Origin: Algoriphagus locisalis
Lineage (GTDB): Bacteria > Bacteroidota > Bacteroidia > Cytophagales > Cyclobacteriaceae
Direction: 5' to 3'
NCBI RefSeq assembly: GCF_900116615.1
Contig: NZ_FPBF01000009.1
Coordinates: forward strand, 62,001 to 126,000
Length of the DNA stretch: 64,000 nt
Below, piece by piece: positions 7,663-17,257 of the stretch (its first letter is position 1; the number at the start of each line of letters is the position of its first letter). Position numbers and translations under genes: made by a program. The notes under the pieces are model-generated. The model did no database searches, was not told where the DNA came from, and worked only from the letters and a program-made list of their open reading frames with translations.

Positions 7663-10258
7663 GCTCAAACATCATCCACCAAAATGGCCAGATCGCTTTC
7701 TGGAGTTTTACTGTAATCCCAACCGATTGGAGCAGATACAGGGTGATGCTTATGAACTTTTTTACATGGACTTGGAGGAAAAAGGACTTCGGTTCGCCCA
7801 GTTCAGATTTGCAATCCATGTGCTCAGCTTTTTCCGCTGGAGAAATATCAAGCGTACAAAATCAACCTACCATACATTTTCCCAAGGAGCTATGTTAAAG
7901 AACTATTTTAAAATCGGATGGAGAAACCTTATCAAGCAAAAAGGGATCACTTTTATTTCTGTGTTTGGTTTAGCATGTGCTGTAGGATGCTGCATGGTAG
8001 CTTATCTGTTTATCGCTCAAATCTGGTTTAGAGGCTTAAATCAGCCAAATAAGGATGAAATCTATCAGCTGACTTATACTGCAGAAGGTGAAAATGGTTT
8101 GGTGACTTATGGATCGGTTGCAGAACCTATTTCAGAGTTGATACCAGAGAAATTGAATCAGGTTCAGAATCAGACTCGGGTGCTTCGGGATTTTCCAATT
8201 TTGATATATAATAATGAAAGCTATCAGCAGCGATCCATCTACATAGATCCGGCTTTTATGGAGATGTTCACCTATAGAATGGACTATGGTTTTGCTGGAG
8301 CGCTAAAAGACCAAGACCAAGTAATCTTGACTCACGAGCTTTCAGAGAAGCTTTTTGGAGACACACATCCCATAGGTCAGGAGTTGGAATTGGTAGTCAA
8401 TGGCGAGGAAAAACTCTATAAAGTCGGCGGCGTTTTGGCTGAGCTCAATGATATGGATATGTTCAATTTTGACCTTTTGGTGAATATTGAGTCGCACCCG
8501 TATAGTACTGAGGATATGTCGCTGGAGGACGAGTGGAATTCTGAACTCTGGACTTTCATACAGCTTAATAAAGGGCAAGATATTTCTCAGTTCAATTCTG
8601 GATTACAGGAATTGACTGATATTCAAAATCAAATTAATCCTGATAAACCCTACCTAAATATGGGGCTGGTAGCCTATTCTGATTTGATTTATAAGGTTGA
8701 TGAGATTGAAAATGGAGTGAGAGATTTTTTGGGTTTGGGACCCCAAATCCTCCTAGGCTCAATCGGTTTGTTTATTCTGATTTTGGCAGTCTTTAACTAA
8801 ATAAACATCTCAGTGCTGATGGCAAGCCGGAGATTAAAGGAGATAGGCGTGCGAAAAGTCATCGGCAGCAGGAGAAGTCAGCTGGTGTGGCAGTTTCTAA
8901 GTGAAAACTTGATGGTTTGTTTCTTTGCTTTATTTCTGGGTTGCCTCTTAGCGGCATTTATATTCCTGCCAGGATTCAATGAAATAGCTTCCAAAAACCT
9001 CAAGATAGACCTGTTGCGGGATTCTAACATTTGGATGTTCTTAGGCGGAATGTTGATTTTCGTTACGCTTGTTTCAGGTTTATATCCGGCGATTTATGTT
9101 TCTTCCTTTAAGCCGATTAATATTCTTAAAGGCAATCAGAAAATCGGCAGCAAAAGCATTCTGACCAGTGTATTGCTGACTTTCCAGTTTACGCTTGCAA
9201 TCATCAGTATTGTGGCTGGAATTGCATTTGTGCAGACCAATTACATTAATTCGAACCGTGATTGGGGCTATAACAGTGCAGATAAGATCATCGTGAATGT
9301 CCCAGATAAAGCCGATTATTTGCCACTCAAAAACAAGTTTTCCGCACTGGCATCGGTCGATGAGATCAGTGGCAGCCAGGATTTTGTGGGAGATTGGATC
9401 CGGGAAGAAGTCTTGGAATTCAATAATGAAAAGTATGAAATAAGCCTGCTCAATGCTGAAGCTACTTATCCGGATTTACTGGATTTGAAATTGAAGCAGG
9501 GACGGATGTTTGACCCGGATTTAATTTCTGATACGCAGGAGTCGGTACTTGTCAATCAGACTTTTCTGGATCAGCTTGGATTGACATTTCCATTGGAGGA
9601 AAAGATCATATTGGATAGTTTGGACTACAACGTAGTAGGAGTAGTGGAGGATTTTCATACGATTTTCTTTCAGGAAGCAATTGACCCCATGGTCATCCGA
9701 GCTTCCCCAGATACCACTTTTAATTACTTAACCCTAAAGATGAGCGCTGGGAATGCAGAATCTTCTATGAATGAGGTGAAAAAGATCTGGCACGAAACAG
9801 TCCCAAGAGGCCTTTTTCAAGGGAAATTGCAAACTGAGGTATTTGACCGTGAGTTTTCAGACGTACAGGGAGTGAGGAATATTATCTTGTTTTCTGCTAT
9901 TCTGGCGGTAATTCTCGCGGCTTTGGGACTATTTGGATTGGTTTCCCTGAATATGAACTCTCATATCAAAGATTACTGCGTCAGGAAGGTCTTTGGGGCT
10001 AATTGGGGAGATATTTCAGCGAAATTATTCAAGCGCTATTTGATCATATGGGGGATTGCAGGAGTATTGGGAGGAACATTTTCTATCCTGATTATCTCCA
10101 GCTTTTTGGATACCTTTTTTGCTTTCCACTCCGGTGTGGGTGTTTTACCTATAGGCACAGGTTTGCTGCTTTTGCTCTTAGTCGTCGCTGGAACTGTTGG
10201 TTCGCAGATTTGGAAAATAGTGAAGGCCAACCCAGCTGCTATTTTGAAGGCAGAGTGA
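7652..10258 (+). pseudogene. FtsX/MacB-like ABC transporter permease interrupted by an in-frame stop
   Basis: One continuous frame of 869 codons including the end stop is cut by a TAA at 8798-8800. The two open parts are 382 and 481 codons and stay in register across the stop, so this is a point nonsense change, not a frameshift. The N-terminal ~80 residues are the cytoplasmic permease prefix domain found beside PadR regulators. Then come MLKNYFKIGWRNL, a first membrane helix, a periplasmic MacB-type domain and an FtsX core. The stop falls at the end of the second membrane helix, just before the conserved ASRRLKEIGVRKV cytoplasmic loop. A second permease half follows, ending NPAAILKAE. A GTG at 8813 or ATG at 8819 could restart translation, so split expression or readthrough cannot be excluded. 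No ABC ATPase gene is adjacent. Confidence 0.8.
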
Positions 10259-10494
10259 TGGATGCACATGTAAGTGGTGATTCGTAAGGTTTGTAGAAGG
10301 TAATAAGTATGGTTCGTAAGAGGTAAAAAGTAAAATGTATGAAGTGAAATCAAGATGCGACAGACTAACTATCAGTTAATTGATTTTGTGTAATCTAGCT
10401 ATTTGCAAACCAAGCTGTGGGTCACCCATGCCGCTGTTCGTGTAATTACAGCCATATAGACTTTAATTTCTAAACTTTATAACTATTTTTCATC

Positions 10495-12300
10495 TCAAAC
10501 AATCTCCGCATTAAGTGGTAAGCTGAATGATTCTATTTCTTTTTTCAAACTCATAAACTGTCCTTTCATTTTCTGCAAAATATCTTCGGAATCGACCTGA
10601 ACCGAGCTGATTATTTCTTGATAGTAGCCAATTCCTTCGATCAGATTGTTTCGGAATTTATCCAGATATGCTTCTTTCTTGACTATCTTTTCAGTGAATT
10701 TTGTTTCGAATTCTTTCTTCAAATAAGTCACATAAAGCTGTAATTCTTTCACGAAGAAATGAGGCCTTTCCGTGTCCAATTTCAAAGAGAACTTACCATA
10801 AATATGGTCTGTCATTTCCTTAAGTGAAAAGGTCCCTTTGAAGTAAGCCAAGTTTGGCCCGGGACATATCGTTACAGCTCTGAGATTTCGACGTGGCGTT
10901 TCTCCAGCTGCCAAAATCGCCGGCGCGCTGAGACCTTCGCAAAGGCAGTCTTTTGCCTGCACTTTTTCCAATTCATCAACCTCTATTTCTCCCATTTCAA
11001 ATTGCTTGGTTTTGAGAATTTGGTACTGTCTGGAAGCAGTGCAAATAGGTTTCTCTGTGAACTCAGTATTGTTGGAAAGGAACTTCTTGTAGCAAGGACT
11101 CCCGCTGCGGTTTTTCTCAATTCTCTCCAGTCGCTGCTCTTCACCAGAGGAAGTTCGAAGGTTATTGAAAGGCACTCCAAGGGGTGAAGCATCGCTGAGG
11201 TAGTAGTCGGATTTTCTTGATTTGAGAAGTCTATCAAGCGTGTCGTTATCGACTGAAGTAGCTTCAGGAACCAAAAGAAATGGGCTTCCCCAGCCAGTTC
11301 CGTCGAGCTCGTAATACTCCCGAAGGAGGCTGTCTTCACTTGCTGTTCCTATTCCTCCTTGATAAGTTATCTTGAAAGTAGGACTTTTTGAAAGTGTGTT
11401 TAAATCTTTGCTTTCCAGCGATTTTTGGCATGTTTCATAAAGTATTTGAAAAAGCTCATTTCTCTTGGTTTTGAACTCTTCTAAAATCGGTCCGATCAAA
11501 AATCCATCTGTGGCAAAAGCATGTCCGCCGCAGTTCAATCCGGATTCGATTCTGAATTCCGAAACCCAAAGTCCTTTCTTCGCCAAGAATTTTCCTTGGA
11601 TCAAAGCTGATCTGAAATCACTCACTTTTAGGATAATTCCTTTCGGAATTTCTCCAAATTGATTTGGGAAAAACTCAGAGAATTGCTCGACGTAACTGAA
11701 TAGTGCTGGGTTCATTCCAGCTGAAAAAACCACGGATCCTTTTGCCTTACTTTTTGCAAAGCCTCTAAGTGCAGACAATGCATCCGAGTATTCCCGGGGT
11801 AATTCATTTCCCGATTTATCAGAGTTTATCTTGTCCACTTTGGTCATGATATTCACATCCACAGCTCCAATGTTCATCATGGATTTTAATTCCTCTTTGA
11901 GTTGAAATTTCTCCGATTCAGAACTGCTTTCTAATTTTTCCAACTGGCTAATGATAGGCGAATTTTCAGGCAGGAGCTCCAGATACTTTCGGAATTCTGA
12001 ATTTGATTTCCAATCCTCATTGACCAATATCTTGAATTGTTCTTCTATGATTGACTGGGTTAAATCCAGGTAAGCTGTGATTCGCTTTGCACGGTAATCA
12101 TCTTCTGAATCTAAGATGGGAATGAACTCCCGAACATACTTAGTTGAGTAGATTTTTCGCATGTCTTCGAGCAGGTGATCATCCATGATGGAGATTACAC
12201 TGGAGATGCCGTACTTGGCAACTTTGATCGGAGTATCTACCGTATATCCAAGTCCCATAACTGGGATGTGGAAACTATGTGCTGTGGTGGAATTTGGCAT
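10495..12300 (-). CDS. Large conserved-looking protein of unknown function, possible TIM-barrel flavoenzyme
   Basis: I do not recognise a named family. From the chosen ATG at 12300 the product is 602 residues. An in-frame ATG 21 codons upstream would add a stretch that looks non-conserved, while FHIPVMGLGYTVDTPIKVA reads like a true N-terminus. Visible features are a repeated TIM-barrel flavour (DVNIMTKVD, then SVVFSAGMNP, then RIESGLNCGGHAFATDG) and a TYQGGIGTASED loop resembling phosphate-binding loops of FMN barrels such as nitronate monooxygenases. A Cys-rich stretch follows (SPCYKKF, KPICTAS, KDCLCEG, TICPGPN), and the last ~110 residues are charged helices. No signal peptide is visible. 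A flavin- or metal-dependent cytosolic enzyme is a guess. It stands alone on the minus strand. Confidence 0.75.
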   Translation of the reverse strand: MPNSTTAHSFHIPVMGLGYTVDTPIKVAKYGISSVISIMDDHLLEDMRKIYSTKYVREFIPILDSEDDYRAKRITAYLDLTQSIIEEQFKILVNEDWKSNSEFRKYLELLPENSPIISQLEKLESSSESEKFQLKEELKSMMNIGAVDVNIMTKVDKINSDKSGNELPREYSDALSALRGFAKSKAKGSVVFSAGMNPALFSYVEQFSEFFPNQFGEIPKGIILKVSDFRSALIQGKFLAKKGLWVSEFRIESGLNCGGHAFATDGFLIGPILEEFKTKRNELFQILYETCQKSLESKDLNTLSKSPTFKITYQGGIGTASEDSLLREYYELDGTGWGSPFLLVPEATSVDNDTLDRLLKSRKSDYYLSDASPLGVPFNNLRTSSGEEQRLERIEKNRSGSPCYKKFLSNNTEFTEKPICTASRQYQILKTKQFEMGEIEVDELEKVQAKDCLCEGLSAPAILAAGETPRRNLRAVTICPGPNLAYFKGTFSLKEMTDHIYGKFSLKLDTERPHFFVKELQLYVTYLKKEFETKFTEKIVKKEAYLDKFRNNLIEGIGYYQEIISSVQVDSEDILQKMKGQFMSLKKEIESFSLPLNAEIV

Positions 12301-12534
12301 TGTAATAGGGAGAGATTTTCGTACATTTTGAAAAAGTAAAACTAGAGCTAAGCCTCGCCCCATTGCCTGCTAGAGCTCAGGAGATCGGCTGACTTTCATC
12401 AGTTTTTTGTAAAACACAAGGCATAAAGATGTAAACCAAGAATATTTGGGGTCTTCGTTTATTTTTTCTTCGAAATTATTTTTCTCACCACTGTAGCATT
12501 TCATTTACTATTTCCGTCAGGGTAATAAAGCAAG

Positions 12535-12786
12535 ATGAAAACCCTTCTACGAACCTATTTGATTTTGATATTTGCGAGCAGCGCACTCAATGCTGGCTCC
12601 GAGAATGACTCAGTCAAAATGAGAACTGGATTTGTGGCTGAAGCGAGTAATTTTGCAATGAATTCCAGTTATCCTCAGAATTTAGAGGAGATAGCAGACT
12701 GTATGAACTCAGCAAGAAAGAATGAGTTTAATTCAGAAATTGGAACTATAGAAGAGAAGAATTCATCGCTAATAACCGTTGAATAG
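12535..12786 (+). CDS. Small predicted exported protein upstream of the sigma factor
   Basis: 83 residues beginning with a Lys/Arg plus hydrophobic signal-like segment (about residues 1-20, cleavage possible after LNAGS). The rest is a polar, Ser/Asn/Glu-rich mature part with a single Cys. I find no known domain. It lies 76 bases ahead of the ECF sigma gene in the same direction and could be part of the same unit. It might also be a chance ORF, since the protein is short and A+T-rich sequence readily gives signal-like starts. Confidence 0.45.
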   Translation: MKTLLRTYLILIFASSALNAGSENDSVKMRTGFVAEASNFAMNSSYPQNLEEIADCMNSARKNEFNSEIGTIEEKNSSLITVE

Positions 12787-12862
12787 GTGCTAGGTGAATA
12801 GTTTGGAAAGATAATTCCGACTCCAATTTGGATGTCGTAAACCATAGATTAATAGGTTTGAA

Positions 12863-13411
12863 TTGAAGTGGACTGATCAGGAGCTGATCGAAGGTTGCAA
12901 ACGACGATCGGCAAAGTACGAAGAGGTATTCTATAAAAAATACTATGGCTATGTCATGGGAATCAGTCTGTCCTATTCCAAAGACAAGGCACTAGCGGAC
13001 GAGATCACGAATGATTCATTTATGAAGTTTTTCGGATCAATCAATAAGTTTGATGACTTTCAATCGGTCAAAGCTTGGCTTAGGCGAATCACTGTAAATA
13101 CTGCTATTGACTATTTCCGCAAACAGAAAAAGTTTCAGAATCAAACGGATGTCTCGGAAGAAACCAGTGTATTTCACGAGGTAAATGCGCTTCAAGATCT
13201 CGCATTTCAGGACATAATCAACCTACTCAATCTATTACAAGAGGATCATAAAATGGTTTTCAATCTCTATGAGATTGAGGGATATAGTCATAAAGAAGTT
13301 GGCGAAAAGCTAGGCTTGACGGAGAGCTCTTCGAGAGTTTATCTCGCCAGAGCTAAGTCTGAGCTCCGCAAATTAGTATCAATACATTTGAAAGAATATG
13401 AAGGAAGATAA
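12863..13411 (+). CDS. ECF RNA polymerase sigma factor
   Basis: About 182 residues. A stop codon six codons upstream leaves TTG at 12863 as the only sensible start, giving MKWTDQELIEGCKRR. Region 2 is visible (VMGISLSYSKDKALADEITNDSF, then FQSVKAWLRRITVNTAIDYFRK), as is region 4 (MVFNLYEIEGYSHKEVGEKL with a TESSSRVYLARAKSEL helix). It should direct RNA polymerase to a dedicated set of promoters when released from its anti-sigma factor. The 3' end overlaps the next gene by 14 bases, the usual sigma/anti-sigma coupling. The TTG start may keep its level low. Confidence 0.92.
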   Translation: MKWTDQELIEGCKRRSAKYEEVFYKKYYGYVMGISLSYSKDKALADEITNDSFMKFFGSINKFDDFQSVKAWLRRITVNTAIDYFRKQKKFQNQTDVSEETSVFHEVNALQDLAFQDIINLLNLLQEDHKMVFNLYEIEGYSHKEVGEKLGLTESSSRVYLARAKSELRKLVSIHLKEYEGR

Positions 13412-14813
13412 GCTGGATCAAGAAATTGCTGCTTCCCTTAAAAAGAAGTTAGCTGAAGCCTCTGTACCCTACGAGTTAGGTGCTTGGGAAGGTTTTCAGA
13501 AAAAGCGTGCGTTACGCAAGCGAAAAGCTATTGTCTATTGGGCAAGTGGAATTGCTGCGTCTCTACTATTAATCGCAGTCGGGATCAATTCTGTTGATTT
13601 GAATGGTATTGAAGGATCTAATTCTCCAGAAGTTCAACTTGCAGAGAAAGTGGAGAAAACGCCAGAAACTCTAGTGGAGGAGGTTAATCCAAGCGATTCA
13701 ACTGATGAGAATTCAGTTGCAGGAACTCCTATTGAATTAGATTCAAGTACTTTTGATTCTAATGAGAAGGGAAGTGTTCAACCAGCACAAGCTCCAAAAC
13801 CAGCACTTCCAAAAACTGAGGTCACGCCAAATGAGACTATTCCATCCGAAACCAAAAACTTAGCTACTGTTCCTGAGCCAGTGGAAAAGCCAGTGAAAAA
13901 TGAACAGCCTAAAGTTTCATCTGAATTACCTGTTTTCTCCAATGAAAAGGCTGTAGCGCAAGTTCCTGAAAAAACTAGTTCTCAGGAACAGGAGCAATCT
14001 GTAGTTACCAAACCAGAGGAAGAGAAAAAGCAGGAAACCTTGAGTCCTTTGACTCAAAGTCTAGCTCCAGAGACAATAGTAGCAGTGAAAACCGAAGAAC
14101 CTGTGAAACCGGCGGAAAAGGAAATTTTAATAGCTGAAAGTGATTTTCCGGTGATTGAAAAAGAGAAAGCATCAGTAGGACTAGGTATGGGATTGTCTCC
14201 AGGCTTTGGGGCTGTGCAAAATGATAATCAAATCACAACTGCTTCTAGTATAGGCCTAGGGATGCTGGTAGATGTTAAACTTCCAGGCAAGCTCGTTTTG
14301 GGCTCTGGACTTGGTTTCAACTATCTCAACCAAAATGGAAAGCAAGAGAGCACAGTGATGGCTTTTGGCAATACATATCCACAGACCGATAAGCTGGAAG
14401 TTCAGCAGATGCAGGTAGAAGTGCCAGTATTCGTTAAGTATCCTGTGACTAGAAACAATTCTATTTCCATACAAGCTGGTTTTTCTAACCTTTACGCGCT
14501 CAATGGAAATGCTACTGAGGAGTCCACCCTTCAGGTACAGTCTGCTTTTTATGCAAATGATGCTTTGGGCAACTCCTCCGTTTCGCTTCGTCAAGAAGCA
14601 TTGGTAGAAAACAATTCCTTAGAGTCAAATAGTGGCAAATTCTATCCATTCGCAACGTTGAATTTTGGTGTTAACCTTCGGGTTTTGGAAACCAAAAGCG
14701 CCAACTATGTCATCATGCCCTTTTATAATTACCAATTGAAGCAAGTGACTGGTTATGGAGATACGTATGGATTATTCGGAGCGAGCTTCAAGATGAATTT
14801 TGGAGGAAAGTAG
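13398..14813 (+). CDS. Predicted anti-sigma factor with a C-terminal outer-membrane barrel
   Basis: 471 residues in three parts. Residues 1-43 are a charged, probably cytoplasmic segment (LDQEIAASLKKKL, then YELGAWEGFQ) of the kind that binds ECF sigma factors in Bacteroidota. Residues ~44-64 form one membrane helix. Residues ~66-255 are a Pro/Glu/Lys/Ser-rich, apparently disordered linker. From ~257 on (SVGLGMGLSPGFG) there are alternating beta-strands like a small outer-membrane barrel, ending FGASFKMNFGGK. This is the layout of the dual membrane-spanning anti-sigma factors described in Bacteroides thetaiotaomicron, where one chain crosses both membranes. The 14-base overlap with the sigma gene supports a partner role. 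Alternatively it could be a periplasm-only beta protein, since barrel insertion is not proven by sequence. Confidence 0.8.
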   Translation: MKEDKLDQEIAASLKKKLAEASVPYELGAWEGFQKKRALRKRKAIVYWASGIAASLLLIAVGINSVDLNGIEGSNSPEVQLAEKVEKTPETLVEEVNPSDSTDENSVAGTPIELDSSTFDSNEKGSVQPAQAPKPALPKTEVTPNETIPSETKNLATVPEPVEKPVKNEQPKVSSELPVFSNEKAVAQVPEKTSSQEQEQSVVTKPEEEKKQETLSPLTQSLAPETIVAVKTEEPVKPAEKEILIAESDFPVIEKEKASVGLGMGLSPGFGAVQNDNQITTASSIGLGMLVDVKLPGKLVLGSGLGFNYLNQNGKQESTVMAFGNTYPQTDKLEVQQMQVEVPVFVKYPVTRNNSISIQAGFSNLYALNGNATEESTLQVQSAFYANDALGNSSVSLRQEALVENNSLESNSGKFYPFATLNFGVNLRVLETKSANYVIMPFYNYQLKQVTGYGDTYGLFGASFKMNFGGK

Positions 14814-15151
14814 GTTGAATAGTTTCCGGTAATCAGTAGGAAGTTGGCAGTGCAGAATTACCATCCCTTATATAAAACTAATTAAGTTGTAAAAAGCCTT
14901 TCTGTAAACCAGAAGGGCTTTTTTGTTGAAGGTGAAAAAAGTCTAGCAGTTGTCTTGCTTCGATAGAAACTATACTTTTTTAAAAGTAATAATAGGTTAC
15001 CAGATTATTTAAAAGAAGGTTTTAAATTCAAAGTATAGGTGACTTCGTTTCAGGTTGCTTGTTTTGATTTCGATAATAGTTTGGATCACTATAATAAACT
15101 CCCGAATTTATAGTTCTAAAAAGATATGCTAACATATAAATTCCTTTAACT
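14814..15151. other. Intergenic stretch with one terminator
   Basis: Apart from the terminator at 14891-14925 I see no gene, RNA or repeat here. The part nearest the VOC gene is A+T-rich and presumably contains its promoter, but no good TAnnTTTG element is visible. Confidence 0.5.
14891..14925 (+). terminator. Rho-independent terminator after the sigma/anti-sigma genes
   Basis: The stem AAAAGCCTTTCTG / CAGAAGGGCTTTT (one G-T pair) encloses loop TAAAC and is followed by further Ts. It ends the sigma/anti-sigma transcript. Confidence 0.85.
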
Positions 15152-15532
15152 ATGCTCAAAAATTCAAAAGCTTTCAGCGGTTTTTCAGTTGGCGACCTCT
15201 CTCAGGCCAACTCTTTCTATCGGGATGTTTTAGGTTTGGATGTCGAAGAAATGGCTATGGGTCTGCTCGCCATTCATCTCGCAGGTGGAGGGGAAGTCAT
15301 CATTTATCCCAAGCCAAATCATACGCCCGCGACTTATACGGTACTCAATTTTCCGGTAGATAATATTAATGAAATAGTTGATGATTTATCATCTAAAGGA
15401 ATAAGTTTTGAACGATATTCAGGTGAGATAAAAACTGATGAAAAGGGAATCTGCAGAGAAAGTGGCGGACCTTTAATTGCCTGGTTTAAAGATCCAGCTG
15501 GAAATATACTTTCGGTGCTACAGGAAATCTAG
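15152..15532 (+). CDS. VOC-superfamily (glyoxalase/bleomycin-resistance fold) protein
   Basis: 126 residues, one VOC unit pair. The first half reads FSVGDLSQANSFYRDVLGLDV, and the second ends WFKDPAGNILSVLQEI, the standard beta-alpha-beta-beta-beta closing segment with a metal-site-like Asp/Glu area. Members are metal-dependent lyases, isomerases or dioxygenases, or simple ligand binders. The substrate cannot be assigned. It appears to be a single-gene unit, followed by a terminator shared with the convergent DUF4397 gene. Confidence 0.85.
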   Translation: MLKNSKAFSGFSVGDLSQANSFYRDVLGLDVEEMAMGLLAIHLAGGGEVIIYPKPNHTPATYTVLNFPVDNINEIVDDLSSKGISFERYSGEIKTDEKGICRESGGPLIAWFKDPAGNILSVLQEI

Positions 15533-15680
15533 TATGGTTTCAAGGGACTAGGAGTTTCCTGAACTTAGCATATTTTGCCATAAAAAAATCAAAAGCAGTA
15601 AGTGTAGGTCACACTTATATAGTCAGGCAAAAGTCTTTTCTACCCTATTTTTTCAAAAGGTTAAACTGTCTAAAACAAAA

Positions 15681-15710
15681 AAATCCCGATCTAAGCAGAT
15701 CGGGATTTTT
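15681..15710. terminator. Bidirectional terminator between the VOC and DUF4397 genes
   Basis: A perfect 12-base-pair stem (AAATCCCGATCT / AGATCGGGATTT) with loop AAGC, flanked by As on one side and Ts on the other, can end transcription from both directions. Confidence 0.85.
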
Positions 15711-15730
15711 CACATTAGTAGTTTGATTAC

Positions 15731-16453
15731 TTAGTAATCTATATAGTTGGTCAATAATTGCAAATCAAGTTTTTTGGCATTCTCAGTAGTCTGCTTGTAG
15801 CCTCTAAGTACGAGGGAATAGACTCTATTGCCATCGAGCTCCACATTAGTAGCAGTTGCAAGTGTTTCCCCATCAGAAGAAATTACAGTTAGGTCATAAA
15901 TCGCAGTGGCTAGTCCTGCAAATTCAGAATTAGACTTGAATGCCAGATCACTGAAAATCGGATCTTCAACTTCATCAATCCTAAGTGACACCGAACCTGC
16001 GTCAGGTGAGAGGTTAATCATTCTGATTTGAGCTTCCTCAGCTGTTGGTTCTGACCAGTCGTCATCTACCAATACTGCATCCAGTTCACCTGCATCTTCC
16101 AAAACAAACATAGAGTAAACGGAATCGATTTTGATTTCAAATTCTTTTTCTAACAAAGAGGTCAGGGAATTTGGCTCCGAAAACTTGAACAGTCTGTCAC
16201 CGGGGAAGAAGTTGCTGTATGGTAATGCTTCTGCATACTTCAATGGTAAATTGTTAACTCGGTTTTGGTCTGCATACACGATTACGCCAGAGTTACTCGC
16301 TGCTCCATTATAGATGGAGATGTAGCCAGCATCTGGATAATCAAGTTGATCATCATCATCTAAGCAACTGGTCAAACCCATAGTACCAGCCAAAAGTGCT
16401 ACGGTTGCCAAAGATTTAACATGCTTCATTGCAAATGATTTTACACTCATCAT
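15731..16453 (-). CDS. DUF4397-domain lipoprotein
   Basis: About 241 residues from the Met-Met start at 16453; an upstream in-frame ATG would add 14 residues unlike a signal peptide. The signal ends GTMGLTSC with Cys lipidation, followed by a DDDD stretch. The mature part has YISIYNGAASNSGVIVYADQ and, later, IRMINLSPDAGSVSLRID, the paired beta-sandwich pattern of DUF4397. The family occurs in envelope lipoproteins of Bacteroidota with no established role. It is transcribed alone and ends at the bidirectional terminator. Confidence 0.85.
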   Translation of the reverse strand: MMSVKSFAMKHVKSLATVALLAGTMGLTSCLDDDDQLDYPDAGYISIYNGAASNSGVIVYADQNRVNNLPLKYAEALPYSNFFPGDRLFKFSEPNSLTSLLEKEFEIKIDSVYSMFVLEDAGELDAVLVDDDWSEPTAEEAQIRMINLSPDAGSVSLRIDEVEDPIFSDLAFKSNSEFAGLATAIYDLTVISSDGETLATATNVELDGNRVYSLVLRGYKQTTENAKKLDLQLLTNYIDY

Positions 16454-16623
16454 ACGTATTTGTTGGTTTAGTTTTAATACGCTACCAAGACGCATGATAA
16501 GTTTTATTCGCTACAGAAGGGTGAAATTTTCTAAGAGTTTTTTTTATGTTCTGTGGCTATATATTCACTATGGTGAGAGGGTTACTGCAGCCTGTGTCAC
16601 CACTGGCCGCAGTAAATAATAGA

Positions 16624-17118
16624 TTAGTATTGTTCCCAGAAATTTGGAGGAGTAATGCCTAGTGCGCGGAGATACACAAAGCCTTGAGCCCGATGGTGGG
16701 TTTCATTGTCGATGATGTAAAACAAAGTGCTGTAGCCAGTGCCTTCGTATTGACCAAAGGCGACTACTTTTTCTTGGAATTTTTCCATAGTTATAGCCTT
16801 CCAGTATTTTTCAATGGTGGAAGTTGCATCGTCATAAGCAGAAAGAAGTGCAGCTTTTGTAGTCAATTCAGTTTTTTCCTCGTCAAATGCTTCCCATTCA
16901 TCTGTAGCTAATCCTTTGGCTGTTGGTCCGTCCATAGCCAGCAGTTCTTTCGTCAGCTGTGCAAAAGTCCTCATGCCACCGATGCTGAATTCAAAAAGAT
17001 CTTTTTCTGGAAAAGCTTCTAAGGTTCTGCGGGTAACTTTGCGATGTCCCAGCCAATGCGTCAGCAATTGATCTTTGTCTATAATTTGAGCGGTTGTTGA
17101 TGAAGTTGTAGTTTCCAT
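16624..17118 (-). CDS. DinB-family (DinB/YfiT-like) putative metal-binding protein
   Basis: 164 residues from METTTSST. An earlier in-frame ATG at 17148 is possible, but the ten extra residues look unlike a domain start. The four-helix DinB fold is indicated by HWLGHRKVTRRTLEAFP (first metal His) and the closing helix DNETHHRAQGFVYLRALG, whose HH supplies the other metal ligands, and by WEQY at the end. Such proteins are thiol-dependent transferases or hydrolases of mostly unknown substrate. The gene is divergent from a WYL regulator, a pairing seen often, so that regulator probably controls it. Confidence 0.85.
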   Translation of the reverse strand: METTTSSTTAQIIDKDQLLTHWLGHRKVTRRTLEAFPEKDLFEFSIGGMRTFAQLTKELLAMDGPTAKGLATDEWEAFDEEKTELTTKAALLSAYDDATSTIEKYWKAITMEKFQEKVVAFGQYEGTGYSTLFYIIDNETHHRAQGFVYLRALGITPPNFWEQY

Positions 17119-17257
17119 GATGTTTGTGTTTTGTTTAAGAATACTCAAATAAACAGCTGCATAGTGTCAGCCCTATGTCAGTAGGATTTTGGGATATGAA
17201 AGTTTTTCTGATTTTTTTTCAAGTTTGCTTACTTTCACTTTTCCCAATAAATTTTTC

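Noticed and set aside
8813..10258. Second half of the permease as an independent gene
   Set aside because: It stays in frame with the first half, lacks an N-terminal membrane helix arrangement expected for a stand-alone permease and begins in a conserved loop; a pseudogene is the simpler reading, though restart cannot be excluded.
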